DNA from: Litoribrevibacter euphylliae
GTDB lineage: Bacteria; Pseudomonadota; Gammaproteobacteria; Pseudomonadales; Litoribrevibacteraceae
Direction: 5' to 3'
DNA: 64,000 bases
Assembly (NCBI RefSeq): GCF_042646085.1
Contig: NZ_JBHRSZ010000002.1
Location: 930,001-994,000 of the forward strand
Numbering within the stretch: position 1 is the first letter of the stretch; every line of letters starts with the position of its first letter. The position numbers and the translations under genes were made by a program. The notes under the pieces were generated by a model that saw nothing but the letters and a program-made list of their open reading frames with translations, was not told the origin of the DNA and did not search any database. Below, one piece after another: positions 1 to 9,478 of this stretch.

Positions 1-1104
1 CGCCTGCAAGCCTTCTTCCAAATCGTCTTTGTTGTTCACTTTGATGTAAGCCAGACCTTTCGCACCATAAATACCAACGTACTTGGTGTATTCGTCAATC
101 TGCTTACGAGTCAGTTCAGCACCTTTAGGAAGACGAAGTGCAGTTACACGACCTTTCGGATCGTTTGCCGGGCCACTGAATACTTTGAAGTCCACGTCAG
201 TCATCAGATCAGCAACATCCACCAACTCTAGCGGAATACGCATATCTGGCTTATCACTGCCGTATTTTTCCATCGCTTCAGAGTAAGGCATTCTTGGAAA
301 AGCACCCAAATCCACACCTAAGGTGTTCTTGAACAAGTCACGGATCATGTTCTCAGTGATCGACATAATGTCTTCTTCAGAAACGAAAGACGCCTCGATA
401 TCGATCTGTGTAAATTCTGGCTGACGATCTGCACGCAAATCTTCGTCACGGAAACATTTAGCAATCTGGTAGTAACGATCCATACCAGAGACCATCAACA
501 ACTGTTTGAACAGCTGAGGGGACTGAGGTAACGCAAAGAAGTTACCTTCATGTGTACGACTTGGTACCAAGTAGTCACGTGCACCTTCAGGCGTAGCACG
601 AGTCAAAATTGGCGTTTCAATATCAAGGAAACCTTCACCATCCAAGTGGTTACGGATCGCCGTAGTAATTTTTGAACGAAGACGTAACTTGTTCAACATC
701 TCAGGACGACGTAGATCGACATAACGATATTTCAGACGAATATCTTCGCCCACACTCTGATGCTCGTCCAACTGGAACGGAGGCGTATCTGCTTTATTCA
801 GGATCGTTAATGAGTGACCTAAAACTTCAATTTCACCCGTAGGCATTTCAGCATTTACAGTCCCTTCCGGGCGATCACGTACAATACCTGTTAATTGAAT
901 TACATACTCACTGCGAACCCGATCCGCAGTAGCAAAACTTTCTTCACGATCAGGGTCGAAAACTACCTGGGTAATACCATCGCGGTCTCGTACGTCCAGG
1001 AAGATAACACCGCCGTGATCACGACGACGATGAACCCAACCGCACAGAGTAATCTCTTGTCCTACATGTTCTTTTCTTAAAGCACCGCAATAGTGGCTGC
1101 GCAT
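1..1104 (-). CDS. aspS: Aspartyl-tRNA synthetase, 5' part (cut by window edge)
   Basis: Class II aspartyl-tRNA synthetase, charging tRNA-Asp in the cytoplasm. The minus-strand frame is open from an ATG at 1104 to the window edge (368 codons, no stop). It begins MRSHYCGALRKEHVGQ and continues with the OB-fold anticodon domain (GWVHRRRDHGGVIF near residue 22), then the start of the class II core (IETPILTRATPEGARDYLVP, FRDEDLRADRQPEF). A GSDKPD segment follows near residue 300, as in bacterial AspRS. About 220 C-terminal residues are outside the window. It is transcribed away from the lipoprotein gene upstream of it. The identification is near certain. Confidence 0.97.
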   Translation of the reverse strand, partial: MRSHYCGALRKEHVGQEITLCGWVHRRRDHGGVIFLDVRDRDGITQVVFDPDREESFATADRVRSEYVIQLTGIVRDRPEGTVNAEMPTGEIEVLGHSLTILNKADTPPFQLDEHQSVGEDIRLKYRYVDLRRPEMLNKLRLRSKITTAIRNHLDGEGFLDIETPILTRATPEGARDYLVPSRTHEGNFFALPQSPQLFKQLLMVSGMDRYYQIAKCFRDEDLRADRQPEFTQIDIEASFVSEEDIMSITENMIRDLFKNTLGVDLGAFPRMPYSEAMEKYGSDKPDMRIPLELVDVADLMTDVDFKVFSGPANDPKGRVTALRLPKGAELTRKQIDEYTKYVGIYGAKGLAYIKVNNKDDLEEGLQA

Positions 1105-1210
1105 AATCTTGTCCTAGTAAATTCTTTCTTATAAGTGACTTTCAAACATTCTTTCGATTCAGACCAATCCCCTGACCTGAACCGCAGGCAGAAATCGGAA
1201 AAAAGAGGCT

Positions 1211-1216
1211 ATTATA
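1211..1216 (-). promoter_or_regulatory. Candidate -10 element of aspS
   Basis: The minus strand reads TATAAT about 107 bases upstream of the aspS start codon. There is no good -35 hexamer at 17 bases, because that position falls inside the terminator hairpin of the preceding gene. It is a plausible but unproven promoter. Confidence 0.35.
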
Positions 1217-1222
1217 GGGAAC

Positions 1223-1268
1223 AAAAAAAAGTCCGGCTAGGCCTTGAAGGCTTCTAAGCCAGACTTTT
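1223..1268 (-). terminator. Rho-independent terminator after the LPP20-like gene
   Basis: On the minus strand AAAAGTCTGGCTTAG pairs with the facing CTAGCCGGACTTTT, with one mismatch, and a run of eight T follows. It lies 60 bases past the stop of the lipoprotein gene and just before the aspS promoter region. Confidence 0.75.
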
Positions 1269-1327
1269 CAGATATATCTCAGGTTTCTGATCCCTGACAC
1301 GGGAACGTGCCTAAAATCTGCTAAAAA

Positions 1328-1732
1328 TTAATTCACAGGCACAACCAAAACAAACACTTCTCGTGTTACCGGATTCACCCACTTCTCGACGACTTTTGCT
1401 TTCACCGTTTTCGTTGAAACTTCTTCCGTTCCAACTCGTTTAACTTTGGTGTTGGCTGTTTCATTGGTCACGGTTTCTGAAGACATCTGTACATACTCAA
1501 CATCAACGCCTTGGCGAGCAGCTAACTGCTGACGAGCACGAGAAATAGCTAACTGCTCCTGAAAGTGACGGCCTTTCACATGCGTCACCGAAGAGCCCAC
1601 CACACCATTTCCAGGATTATGGATCCAGACTGGTGTTTGAGGAGTGGTAGGTTGCTGAGCCACTGGTTGCGTTTGACAGCCAGTCAAAATAACAAACAGA
1701 CATGCACTTAAGATTAATGCGATGTTTTTCAT
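1328..1732 (-). CDS. LPP20-family lipoprotein
   Basis: Small exported lipoprotein of the LPP20 type. The start chosen is the ATG at 1732 (MKNIALILSACLF) because AAGGAACT lies just upstream; an in-frame TTG 18 bases earlier lacks such a site. A signal peptide ends in the lipobox LTGC near residue 19. The mature part has the LPP20 pattern: PVWIHNPGNGVVGSS, then an ISRARQQLAARQGVDV helix, then a beta-rich end (VNPVTREVFVLVVPVN). It follows the transglycosylase gene on the same strand by about 60 bases, so the two may be co-transcribed. The family's function is poorly known; a role in envelope maintenance is inferred from the neighbour. Confidence 0.75.
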   Translation of the reverse strand: MKNIALILSACLFVILTGCQTQPVAQQPTTPQTPVWIHNPGNGVVGSSVTHVKGRHFQEQLAISRARQQLAARQGVDVEYVQMSSETVTNETANTKVKRVGTEEVSTKTVKAKVVEKWVNPVTREVFVLVVPVN

Positions 1733-1791
1733 ATAGTTCCTTAAGCCCAAAGGGCGTATCTCTCAATCCAATACAGTTTTGGTTATTATGA

Positions 1792-2964
1792 TTAATTAAT
1801 ATACAACTGGTACCGACCAACTACCTTTTTCAAGTAATCTCGGGTTTCTCTGTAAGGCAAACGGGTTGCCAAAATATCGTATACCTCACTCGGCTCTAAC
1901 TGATTAATACGAGCGTAGGCTTTTTGCATGCTCTTTTGATCTATAAAGGCAGAAGCAACATTCGCAGTTCCGGTATTGTAAGCCGCAATCATACAGTACA
2001 AACGACTTTCAGGATTATGAATGCCCTTCAAATAACGATAATTTAGAACATGTAAATATGCCGCCCCCACACGAATATTATTATTCGGATCAAATAGGTA
2101 CTTGGCTTTAAGGGTTTTACTCTTGCCATAGATAGCTCGTGCCGCATCTCGGCCAGCCGTTCGAGGAACAATCTGCATCAGACCATAAGCAGGAATGCGA
2201 GATCGAGCAAGCGGGTTAAAACTGCTTTCCGTATGGATAATCGCCATCACCAATGCTGGCTCCAGCTTCCACTCTTTGGCGTACTTCGCAGTGGATTTCC
2301 AATAACGATCCGCTTTATGCATGCCGTATTCTTCCGGCAAACTAATCACCACGGTCAAACGACGCGACACAGGCAAATAGCTAACGCTCGCTTTTTCACC
2401 ACTGACCAGCTCCTCAGCGATTGCCATGGAATTCGTATTTTTACTGGCCACTGAGGTCGGCAACATGGCTTCTTCTGCGGTCTCAGCTTCAACTTCAACA
2501 GTCATCCCCGAGGCTTCTGAAGCGGCTGTCAGCACAGGATCATGATGTAAGGCAGTTTGAATGTTGGTTTGAAAGGTGTCGCCCAACTGAACAGAAACGT
2601 CTTGATATGAAATTTCTCGGGCATCGACATCAATGTACTCAATCACTACCGAGTCGTTTTGGTAATCGACAATGGTGCGCTGTTTAAGATCTGTGCTGTA
2701 CTCTACCCACTGATGAGCACTGGTGAATTGAGTGTCACCCCAGACTTCTTGAATTTCACCAATGTAGGACTGATAAGCCTCATTCAATGCGTCCTCAAAC
2801 GCCTGAAACTCAGCTTCGGTGGCATCCTGATATTGCTGAAACTCTGTCATTACCTCCAGATATTCGTCCTGCGCTGACACCTTAAACGACATATTTAAAG
2901 ATGCTGCGACACAGACACACTGAAGGACACTCAGCGTACGTTTCGAAAGACTCAACGTCTTCAT
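1792..2964 (-). CDS. Lytic murein transglycosylase, MltC-like
   Basis: Periplasmic enzyme predicted to cleave peptidoglycan between MurNAc and GlcNAc, forming 1,6-anhydro ends. The 390 residues begin with a signal peptide (cut near AQA at 31-33) that has no clear lipobox, unlike E. coli MltC. Residues 34-210 resemble the MltC N-terminal DUF3393 domain (YQSYIGEIQEVWGD). Residues 222-345 form the SLT catalytic domain: TESSFNP with the likely catalytic Glu246, GLMQIVP at 261-267 and AAYN near 327-330. The LPP20-like lipoprotein gene follows. The family is clear; membrane anchoring is uncertain because the lipobox is missing. Confidence 0.88.
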   Translation of the reverse strand: MKTLSLSKRTLSVLQCVCVAASLNMSFKVSAQDEYLEVMTEFQQYQDATEAEFQAFEDALNEAYQSYIGEIQEVWGDTQFTSAHQWVEYSTDLKQRTIVDYQNDSVVIEYIDVDAREISYQDVSVQLGDTFQTNIQTALHHDPVLTAASEASGMTVEVEAETAEEAMLPTSVASKNTNSMAIAEELVSGEKASVSYLPVSRRLTVVISLPEEYGMHKADRYWKSTAKYAKEWKLEPALVMAIIHTESSFNPLARSRIPAYGLMQIVPRTAGRDAARAIYGKSKTLKAKYLFDPNNNIRVGAAYLHVLNYRYLKGIHNPESRLYCMIAAYNTGTANVASAFIDQKSMQKAYARINQLEPSEVYDILATRLPYRETRDYLKKVVGRYQLYIN

Positions 2965-3058
2965 GCTTTTTCTCTTTATCCAACCGATTAGTGCTTTTAT
3001 TGCTGATTGACTCGGATCGAGCCATCAGCTTTTAGTTATATTCGTACTAATAAAAAAC

Positions 3059-3520
3059 TTATTTTGCCAAAATATCGCTTAAGAATTGCGTTGGTGTGAA
3101 TAATTCACCCTTTAACAAGCTCAACCGAGACAAGCGCTCTTTCAATACCTCATCGGTATAAGGCACCGCTTCACCAAAGCCCCAAACAGGCCCTGGCCAG
3201 GCTTCGTCATTACGGTAACGCACCACGTGATGGATATGTAATTGAGGTACAACATTCCCCAATGTAGCGACATTCAGTTTGTGACCAGAGTAGGCATCCA
3301 TGATTTTTTGAGACAAGAACGACGTCTCTTGAATATAGTGGACACGATCTTCAGCCGTTAAATGATACAGCTCCGTTAACTGCCCCTTGGTTGGCACCAG
3401 AATAAACCAAGGGAAACGCTGATCATTCATTAACAGCACTCGACAGAGTGGAAAATCACCAATATGGAAGGTATCTGCTTCGAGTCGTTCATGCAGTTCA
3501 AAATTAACCGGGCCGTCCAT
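3059..3520 (-). CDS. HIT-domain protein
   Basis: Histidine-triad family protein of 153 residues, the usual length for a single domain. HIT proteins hydrolyse or transfer nucleotidyl groups on small phosphorylated substrates. The triad region reads PQLHIHHVVR (His95, His97, His98), the variant of the HxHxH motif usual for the subgroup whose members begin with a short FELHERLEADT segment. It sits in an apparently single-gene unit between the transglycosylase and the DUF1329 gene. The substrate cannot be told from sequence. Confidence 0.82.
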   Translation of the reverse strand: MDGPVNFELHERLEADTFHIGDFPLCRVLLMNDQRFPWFILVPTKGQLTELYHLTAEDRVHYIQETSFLSQKIMDAYSGHKLNVATLGNVVPQLHIHHVVRYRNDEAWPGPVWGFGEAVPYTDEVLKERLSRLSLLKGELFTPTQFLSDILAK

Positions 3521-3637
3521 TCTCGCTCCTTAAATAAAATTCAGCGAAGTATCTTCTAAGTTATTAGCAGTCATTGTCCATTTCGCCAGTAGATAAGCAA
3601 GAGGCATTGAAGACAAGGCGTGTCCAAAATCCAAGGT

Positions 3638-3663
3638 TAAAAAAAGACGCCTCAGCGCCTTTT
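3638..3663 (-). terminator. Rho-independent terminator after the DUF1329 gene
   Basis: The minus strand reads AAAAGGCGC, a TGAG loop, GCGTCTTTT and more T. One G-T wobble is present in a nine-base stem. It lies ten bases past the stop codon of the DUF1329 gene. Confidence 0.75.
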
Positions 3664-3672
3664 CTCTGTAGT

Positions 3673-4995
3673 CTATCGTCGACCTTCACGTCGCATTGCA
3701 GACGCACTGTAGTCTCGTTTGCGCAGCTTCTTGTTAAAGACGTGAGCAGAATCCTCATTCGTAATTAACCACTCCGCATAATAACCACCATCTTTTACAT
3801 CATAGGTGATATTTCCGGCAGTCCATACCAGAGGGACATCATAAAAGTTTACTGAATGTGCTTCACTGAAACGCCACACATCGCCTTCGACTTCAGCGTA
3901 CTCTTCAGCTAATGCGATCTGCCATGAGTCTTCATCGATATAGAAGACGCGTTTCGTGTATTGATGCTGAATACCGGCACGCAACGTCGCTTCGATATGC
4001 CACACGCGATGTAACTCATAACGAGTGAAATTCTGATTCAAAGTTTTTTCACCCAGCAATGCGTCTGAAGACACATCTTCACCCATCATGCGATACGAGT
4101 TGTATGGAATGTATTTCTTGGTTTTACCAACCACTTTCCACTCATATAAATCAGGCGCGCCATTGAACAGATCCACCTGATCTACCGTTTTGTAGCCATC
4201 ACTATTGAACAATTCATCAGCGTACTCCAAATCCGGAGTACGACGAACACGGCGTTGACCCGGCGCGTAATACCAGGCTTTACGAGGTGCTAGGACCTGA
4301 TCCAAGGTCTCATGAACCAAGGTAATCTGACCCGCAATTGAAGGGGGATAAAGGTTATTTGTCTTTCTCAGAAAAATCTTGTTTTTACGCTTTTTGGCCG
4401 GAATTTCAGGGTTAAAATAGACCCCGTACACAGAAATTTCTTTGCGCATAACTTTTTTAGCGCCAGTGTCATACACCACAGCATCGGATAAGGTTGCCAC
4501 AGACGTTTCACCACGATAACGAAGAATGTGGTTCCAGATCATCTCTTCGGCGGTTTCAGCGTTCGGAAACGGGCTGGTAAGGTCGGATTGCTTCACCCCG
4601 GTTCCACGAGGCAGTAGCTCAGCTGTTTTATCGTTTGCCGCTAACGCATCGTAAACTTCTTGTGGGTAGGCCGTTGTTCGACGAGAGGTATAGACAGGAA
4701 TTTTATACGACGGATATTTTCTGAACATGGCTTTCTGGCCTTCACTCAAAAACTCCGAGTAATCGTTTACGTTGGTGCGATCAATGGTAAATAGTGCAAT
4801 ATCATCTTTAAATGGATCGATGTAATCACCGTCAAATCCTTCCGGTGGTTGCGTCAAACCGCCATCCCAGCGCGGAATATCTTTTCCATCACCTTCCACC
4901 GGGCTACCCATTGGCGTCTTCTGAGCCCACGCCACAGAAGCTAATAAACCTAAGGAAACAGCAGCAAACCATTTACGAGAAATCACAGTCATCAT
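3673..4995 (-). CDS. DUF1329 exported protein
   Basis: Periplasmic protein of 440 residues of the DUF1329 family (outer-membrane-lipoprotein-sorting-like fold), which often occurs beside DUF1302 porins in lipid or sterol-linked loci. A signal peptide ends at AWAQ near residue 25. Family features include IPRWDGGLTQPPEGF, the Tyr/Arg-rich AWYYAPGQRRVRRTPDLEYA segment, and a tail with YIDEDSWQIALAEEYAEVEGDVWRFSE split over two strands. No DUF1302 partner is next to it. It is transcribed divergently from proS. A lipophilic ligand is inferred from the fold only. Confidence 0.85.
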   Translation of the reverse strand: MMTVISRKWFAAVSLGLLASVAWAQKTPMGSPVEGDGKDIPRWDGGLTQPPEGFDGDYIDPFKDDIALFTIDRTNVNDYSEFLSEGQKAMFRKYPSYKIPVYTSRRTTAYPQEVYDALAANDKTAELLPRGTGVKQSDLTSPFPNAETAEEMIWNHILRYRGETSVATLSDAVVYDTGAKKVMRKEISVYGVYFNPEIPAKKRKNKIFLRKTNNLYPPSIAGQITLVHETLDQVLAPRKAWYYAPGQRRVRRTPDLEYADELFNSDGYKTVDQVDLFNGAPDLYEWKVVGKTKKYIPYNSYRMMGEDVSSDALLGEKTLNQNFTRYELHRVWHIEATLRAGIQHQYTKRVFYIDEDSWQIALAEEYAEVEGDVWRFSEAHSVNFYDVPLVWTAGNITYDVKDGGYYAEWLITNEDSAHVFNKKLRKRDYSASAMRREGRR

Positions 4996-5121
4996 TTATT
5001 ACACCTAATTTTTATTGCCGACCAGTTGCTCATCCATAACCAAGCGTCTGGATTCTATCGGGTTTTAATCGCCCTTATGTTTAATTTTTGTAACAAGGCT
5101 TGGAAATTCCCACTCCTTTTT

Positions 5122-5153
5122 AGACTTTAGGGCTATACCAATAGCCTGAGTCT
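5122..5153 (+). promoter_or_regulatory. Terminator-like hairpin in the proS leader
   Basis: AGACT, an internal loop, GGCTAT, an ACCA loop, ATAGCC and AGTCT are followed by TTTTT, 63 bases before the proS start. The gene on the other side is divergent, so the hairpin has no upstream plus-strand gene to terminate. It could be a transcription attenuator. An 18-codon frame with one Pro codon ends inside it (5077-5130) but has no ribosome site. Confidence 0.35.
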
Positions 5154-5215
5154 TTTTACAATAGCTGATTGTCTATCGTTGAACCTTTAAATTTGTTAAT
5201 TTCTCAGGAAAACCA

Positions 5216-6946
5216 ATGCGTACAAGCCAATATCTGATTCCTACTGTTAAAGAAACGCCATCCGATGCTGTGGTAGTTAGCCATCAATTAATGCTACGTG
5301 CCGGGATGATCAGAAAAATTGCAGCCGGTTTGTACACCTGGTTACCCTTGGGTTTAAAGACTCTTCAAAAAGTTGAAACCATTGTTCGTCAAGAAATGAA
5401 CAAAGCCGGCGCTCTGGAAGTGCTGATGCCTGCTGCTCAACCTGCTGAACTTTGGCAAGAAAGTGGTCGTTGGGAACAGTACGGTCCGGAACTGCTTCGT
5501 TTTAAAGACCGTCACCAACGTGACTTCTGCGTAGGCCCGACGCACGAAGAAGTAATTACCGACTTAGCTCGTAATGAATTAACCAGCTATAAACAGCTGC
5601 CAATGAACATGTATCAAATTCAAACCAAATTCCGTGACGAAATTCGTCCGCGCTTTGGTTTGATGCGTGGTCGTGAGTTCTTAATGAAAGATGCCTACTC
5701 ATTCCATGTCACTCAGGAGTGTTTACAATCCACTTACGACAAAATGCATGAAACCTACTGCAACATCTTCAACCGTTTAGGTTTGGACTTCCGCCCTGTA
5801 GAAGCGGACAGCGGCAGCATTGGGGGTTCAAGCTCTCATGAATTCCACGTTTTGGCGGATTCCGGTGAAGACGACATCGTCTTCAGTACAGACAGTAGCT
5901 ACGCAGCTAACATTGAGAAAGCTGAAGCCGTTGCACCAGCGACGGAGCGCCAAGCACCGACTCAAGACAAGGCAGAAGTAGCAACACCGGATCAAAAAAC
6001 CATTGAAGAAGTGACGGCCTTCTTGAACATTAACGCCAATCAAGTGGTAAAAACATTGATCGTTGAAGGCGCAGTAGCTGAAGATCACCAAGGCCCAGCA
6101 CCATTAGTTGCTCTAGTTGTTCGTGGTGATCATGAGCTAAATGAGATTAAGGCCGAGCATATTGCAGCCGTTGCGGAACCACTGACGTTTGCAAGTGACG
6201 AGCGCATCAAAGACGCCTTGGGCTGCTCTGCCGGTTCTATTGGCCCAGCAGGTCTGGATATCCCTGTATACGTGGACCGCTCGGCTGCGGTTATGTCCGA
6301 CTTCGTTTCTGGCGCCAACAAAGACGGCTTCCACCTAACGGGTGTCAACTGGGATCGTGATGCTCAAATCACAGAAGTTGCTGACCTTCGTAATGTAGTA
6401 GAAGGCGATCAAGCGCCTGATGGCAACGGCACCTTGACCATCAAACGCGGCATCGAAGTGGGTCACATCTTCCAACTAGGTACAAAATACAGCGAAGCGC
6501 TCGGCGCAAAAGTACTGGACCAAAACGGTAAAGCGCAAACCATGATCATGGGCTGTTATGGCATTGGTGTTTCCCGTGTGGTTGCTGCAACCATCGAACA
6601 AAACAATGATGACCGTGGCATGATTTGGCCTGATGCGATTGCTCCGTTCCAGATTGGAATGGTGCCTATGGGTAAATCTGACGAAGTAAAAGAGCTGACA
6701 GAAAGCATTTATAACCAGTTAACCGCAATGGGTTATGACGTTCTTCTGGATGATCGCGATAAGAAAACCAGCCCTGGCGTGAAGTTCGCTGATATGGATT
6801 TGATTGGTATCCCTCATCGCATCGTGATCAGTGATCGTGGTCTGAACAACGGGACTATTGAATACAAAAATCGACGTGAAGCCGATGCTCAAGACATTGC
6901 AAAAGATGACATCGTTAGCTTCTTGACGAATACAGTAAAGCATTAA
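5216..6946 (+). CDS. proS: Prolyl-tRNA synthetase
   Basis: Class II prolyl-tRNA synthetase charging tRNA-Pro. The 576 residues match the usual bacterial-type length. MRTSQYLIPTVKETPSDA is the standard N-terminus. Class II motif 2 is in TKFRDEIRPRFGLMRGREFLMKDAYSFH, and an inserted editing (YbaK-like, INS) domain spans about residues 225-400. Motif 3 follows (MIMGCYGIGVSR), then an anticodon-binding domain with LLDDRDKKTSPGVKFADMDLIGIPHRIVIS. Start: the ATG at 5216 follows CTCAGGAAAACCA. Identification is near certain. Confidence 0.97.
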   Translation: MRTSQYLIPTVKETPSDAVVVSHQLMLRAGMIRKIAAGLYTWLPLGLKTLQKVETIVRQEMNKAGALEVLMPAAQPAELWQESGRWEQYGPELLRFKDRHQRDFCVGPTHEEVITDLARNELTSYKQLPMNMYQIQTKFRDEIRPRFGLMRGREFLMKDAYSFHVTQECLQSTYDKMHETYCNIFNRLGLDFRPVEADSGSIGGSSSHEFHVLADSGEDDIVFSTDSSYAANIEKAEAVAPATERQAPTQDKAEVATPDQKTIEEVTAFLNINANQVVKTLIVEGAVAEDHQGPAPLVALVVRGDHELNEIKAEHIAAVAEPLTFASDERIKDALGCSAGSIGPAGLDIPVYVDRSAAVMSDFVSGANKDGFHLTGVNWDRDAQITEVADLRNVVEGDQAPDGNGTLTIKRGIEVGHIFQLGTKYSEALGAKVLDQNGKAQTMIMGCYGIGVSRVVAATIEQNNDDRGMIWPDAIAPFQIGMVPMGKSDEVKELTESIYNQLTAMGYDVLLDDRDKKTSPGVKFADMDLIGIPHRIVISDRGLNNGTIEYKNRREADAQDIAKDDIVSFLTNTVKH

Positions 6947-6986
6947 ACACTTACGATAATGCTGTCGTAATCTTCTCATTACCATT

Positions 6987-7661
6987 ATGAAAGAAGCCGT
7001 TTACTGCATCCGATCTGCTGCCCTGAGCCACCAAGGGCAGCAATCCATCCAACCTTTTACCGCAGCTTATTTACCTGCGGTGAAAGTTGTTGCAACGGTG
7101 ATAGCCACAATACTGGCCTTCCTCTGTACAGTTTTCTTACCCTCCCAGTCATTTGCCAGCCAACAACCCGATCCGGAATTAAAACAACGTCTGTTATCTG
7201 CCGTGAACACCCATCATGGTTTCAAAGACAGATTCGATGCTGATGTCTGGTTAACCGACATGTCAGGCCGCTTAAAGCGTTACATCAAAGACGATGAAAC
7301 CCGGATGAAACTTCTCATCAACATCCATAAAGAAGCCAGCATTGCAGATCTAAACCCTCAACTGGTGATTGCCGTTATTCATGTGGAAAGTGGTTTTGAT
7401 CGCTTCGCCTTATCCCGAGTCGGGGCTCAAGGCTACATGCAGGTGATGCCTTTCTGGAAAAAAGAGCTGGGCCGGACGAACGACAATCTAATGAATGAAG
7501 CTACCAATCTTCGGTATGGCTGCACCATTCTCAAATACTACATCGATAAAGAAAAAGGCGATTGGCAACGAGGCTTAGCTCGATATAACGGTAGCCTTGG
7601 GCGAACCAAGTACCCGGAAAAAGTTTTTAAATTTATGGATAAGTATTGGCAAGTAAATTAA
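6987..7661 (+). CDS. Exported lytic transglycosylase (SLT domain)
   Basis: Small SLT-fold transglycosylase of 224 residues acting on peptidoglycan in the periplasm. A long N-terminal extension carries one hydrophobic stretch (VVATVIATILAFLCTVFLPSQSFA, about residues 34-57), either a signal peptide or an anchor. The catalytic domain has HVESGFDRFALSRVGAQGYMQVMP (split here for reading; catalytic Glu in HVESGF), TNLRYGCTILKYYI and LARYNGS, i.e. the ES, GxMQ and AYN-type motifs. It lies 40 bases after proS on the same strand and may be read from it. No clear ribosome site marks the start, so an internal start closer to the hydrophobic stretch is possible. Confidence 0.85.
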   Translation: MKEAVYCIRSAALSHQGQQSIQPFTAAYLPAVKVVATVIATILAFLCTVFLPSQSFASQQPDPELKQRLLSAVNTHHGFKDRFDADVWLTDMSGRLKRYIKDDETRMKLLINIHKEASIADLNPQLVIAVIHVESGFDRFALSRVGAQGYMQVMPFWKKELGRTNDNLMNEATNLRYGCTILKYYIDKEKGDWQRGLARYNGSLGRTKYPEKVFKFMDKYWQVN

Positions 7662-7778
7662 GGAACCTCTGACCAACAAACACTTCGATGCGCTGCTAAT
7701 CGTGTCACGATATACCTACCGCTAGTAAATCTCTTACAAACCACTCATCCGTTTTCCTACTCCATCTAAGTAATTTCA

Positions 7779-7807
7779 GTCTAGTCTCATTTAAATGAGT
7801 TCTAGAC
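7779..7807. promoter_or_regulatory. Palindrome upstream of the PilZ-like gene
   Basis: A perfect 14-base palindrome CTCATTTAAATGAG (7786-7799) is flanked by GTCTAG on the left and CTAGAC on the right, giving a near-perfect 29-base dyad. It sits 60-90 bases before the start of the PilZ-like gene and could be an operator. The protein that binds it is unknown. Confidence 0.35.
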
Positions 7808-7866
7808 AATTAAAAAGTTGTAATCACGCAAATACAAAGCCGTATGCTGCGGGATAAGGAGATCGA

Positions 7867-9399
7867 ATGCAGCAGCCGTTACGACTGACAGTTCCAAAAA
7901 TACACGAATTAGATCGGGGATCACTCTACTCTGATCCGCACGAGCTCGGCCAAATTTTACGAAACCTTCCATTCGCCGATATGCCGTCGGCAGTGATGAA
8001 ATCCGTTAACATTCTTTCCGTCATCAATCGCAGTCAGATTTCTTACCAGCTACGTCTCAAGCTAATGCATGCTTTTGACGTTCCCTACGGCGTTTGTCAT
8101 TTGTTTTACACCCCTCAATGCCCTGAACAACTTGGCATCATTCGATCACGCTCATTACAGGAACAAGATGCTTTCAGAGAATTCACTCAAGAAATGAGTT
8201 ATGGCTATAAACAGGTATTAATGGATGCTCTGACCCATAACGACAAAAAGCGCGCCTTTATTTCACTCTTCGCATCCTTCTATTACATGTCGTCGCTGCT
8301 GATGTTGTTTTACAGCGTACATCAGGTACAGCCATTGAATATCTGGGGTGAACTGCATCGTCTATACAAGCTTGCAGAGGAAATGGAGTGGACGCGTATG
8401 CCACAAAAATACATTGCACTCGCCAAAGGCATGACCTTAGAGTGGATGTATAAGAAGTCCCTGTTGATGTTTACCGCCGATCCCTACCATATGGAAACCG
8501 CTCAGAACTGGCTACTGAACCACTATTTAAGCAAATGGAGCTATTGCGCAGAGCTCTTACCCTATCGCCAACAAATCGACGTTCCGCATTTTAATATCGA
8601 CCTCAGTCGGAATTATGCCATCAGTGGTGATTTCAACGGTGCCAAAGACAATGAATATCTCCGAACACTGACAACCAATGGCTTAGTCACCACGGCCACC
8701 AAACACATAGATCAACTGCATCACGGGATTGATACCCATTCTCTCGGCTTTATCCTCAACCCTAATCGCAGCGAGGCCGAGCAGGTATTGGAGAATGCAG
8801 TAGACCACTGGGCACAAAAATTTAAACGAAGTGAAACTCGTAGCCGGTGTGCCATCCCTGCCACCATGACGATGGGCTTGTACCATTGCCACAAAGACCT
8901 TTCCAAATCGACGATAAACAGCGACAAATCGTTAATGGAAATCAAACTGATAGATTCAAGCCCTCATGGATGCTGTGTGAGAGTTTCAGGCAACACACAT
9001 CAAGAAATCATTATTGGTCAATTGGTCGTTATCCACCTCAGCCGAGCGTCGCAGAATCAAGGACTAGAAACCTTTGCAGGCATTATTCGTTGGGTGGCAC
9101 AGGACAAATATAAGGGCTCAAAAATCGGCGTTAAGTTCCTGCCTGGCTTGATAAAAACGGGCTTTGTTCGTAGCTTATCTGGCTCAGAAGTCGCTCAAAA
9201 AACCCATCCAGCCATCATTATTGTGGACAAACAAAGCGACAGAGACTTTTCTATCATCACCAGCCCTAGCCTGTATCTCTGTGGAAGAACCTATGAACTT
9301 AACACCATTCAACCGCAACGCCGCTATCTGATCAAAGCCAGTACTTTATTAAATCACACTCGTTCTATGGATCATTTCAAAATTCATGCTGCCCATTAA
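7867..9399 (+). CDS. Hypothetical protein with degenerate PilZ-like C-terminal domain
   Basis: Protein of 510 residues, start supported by AAGGAG five bases before the ATG. Residues 1-310 are mostly helical with no motif I recognise. Residues about 318-420 look PilZ-like: RSETR near 320-324 recalls the RxxxR c-di-GMP motif, DSSPHGCCV near 363 the [DN]xSxxG motif, and GSKIGVKFLPG the end of the barrel. If intact it would bind c-di-GMP in the cytoplasm. The gene is alone between the transglycosylase and arsC. The PilZ call is moderate and the N-terminal function unknown. Confidence 0.6.
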   Translation: MQQPLRLTVPKIHELDRGSLYSDPHELGQILRNLPFADMPSAVMKSVNILSVINRSQISYQLRLKLMHAFDVPYGVCHLFYTPQCPEQLGIIRSRSLQEQDAFREFTQEMSYGYKQVLMDALTHNDKKRAFISLFASFYYMSSLLMLFYSVHQVQPLNIWGELHRLYKLAEEMEWTRMPQKYIALAKGMTLEWMYKKSLLMFTADPYHMETAQNWLLNHYLSKWSYCAELLPYRQQIDVPHFNIDLSRNYAISGDFNGAKDNEYLRTLTTNGLVTTATKHIDQLHHGIDTHSLGFILNPNRSEAEQVLENAVDHWAQKFKRSETRSRCAIPATMTMGLYHCHKDLSKSTINSDKSLMEIKLIDSSPHGCCVRVSGNTHQEIIIGQLVVIHLSRASQNQGLETFAGIIRWVAQDKYKGSKIGVKFLPGLIKTGFVRSLSGSEVAQKTHPAIIIVDKQSDRDFSIITSPSLYLCGRTYELNTIQPQRRYLIKASTLLNHTRSMDHFKIHAAH

Positions 9400-9478
9400 G
9401 CACCATTGATGTCCTCAGACGTTTCTCACCTTCGAAGAATTCAGTAGAATACCCCAAATATTTTTTTCGAGGTTTGAC

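Noticed and set aside
8683..8945. Overlapping minus-strand frames inside the PilZ-like gene
   Set aside because: No ribosome sites or known families; they are shadows of the plus-strand gene.
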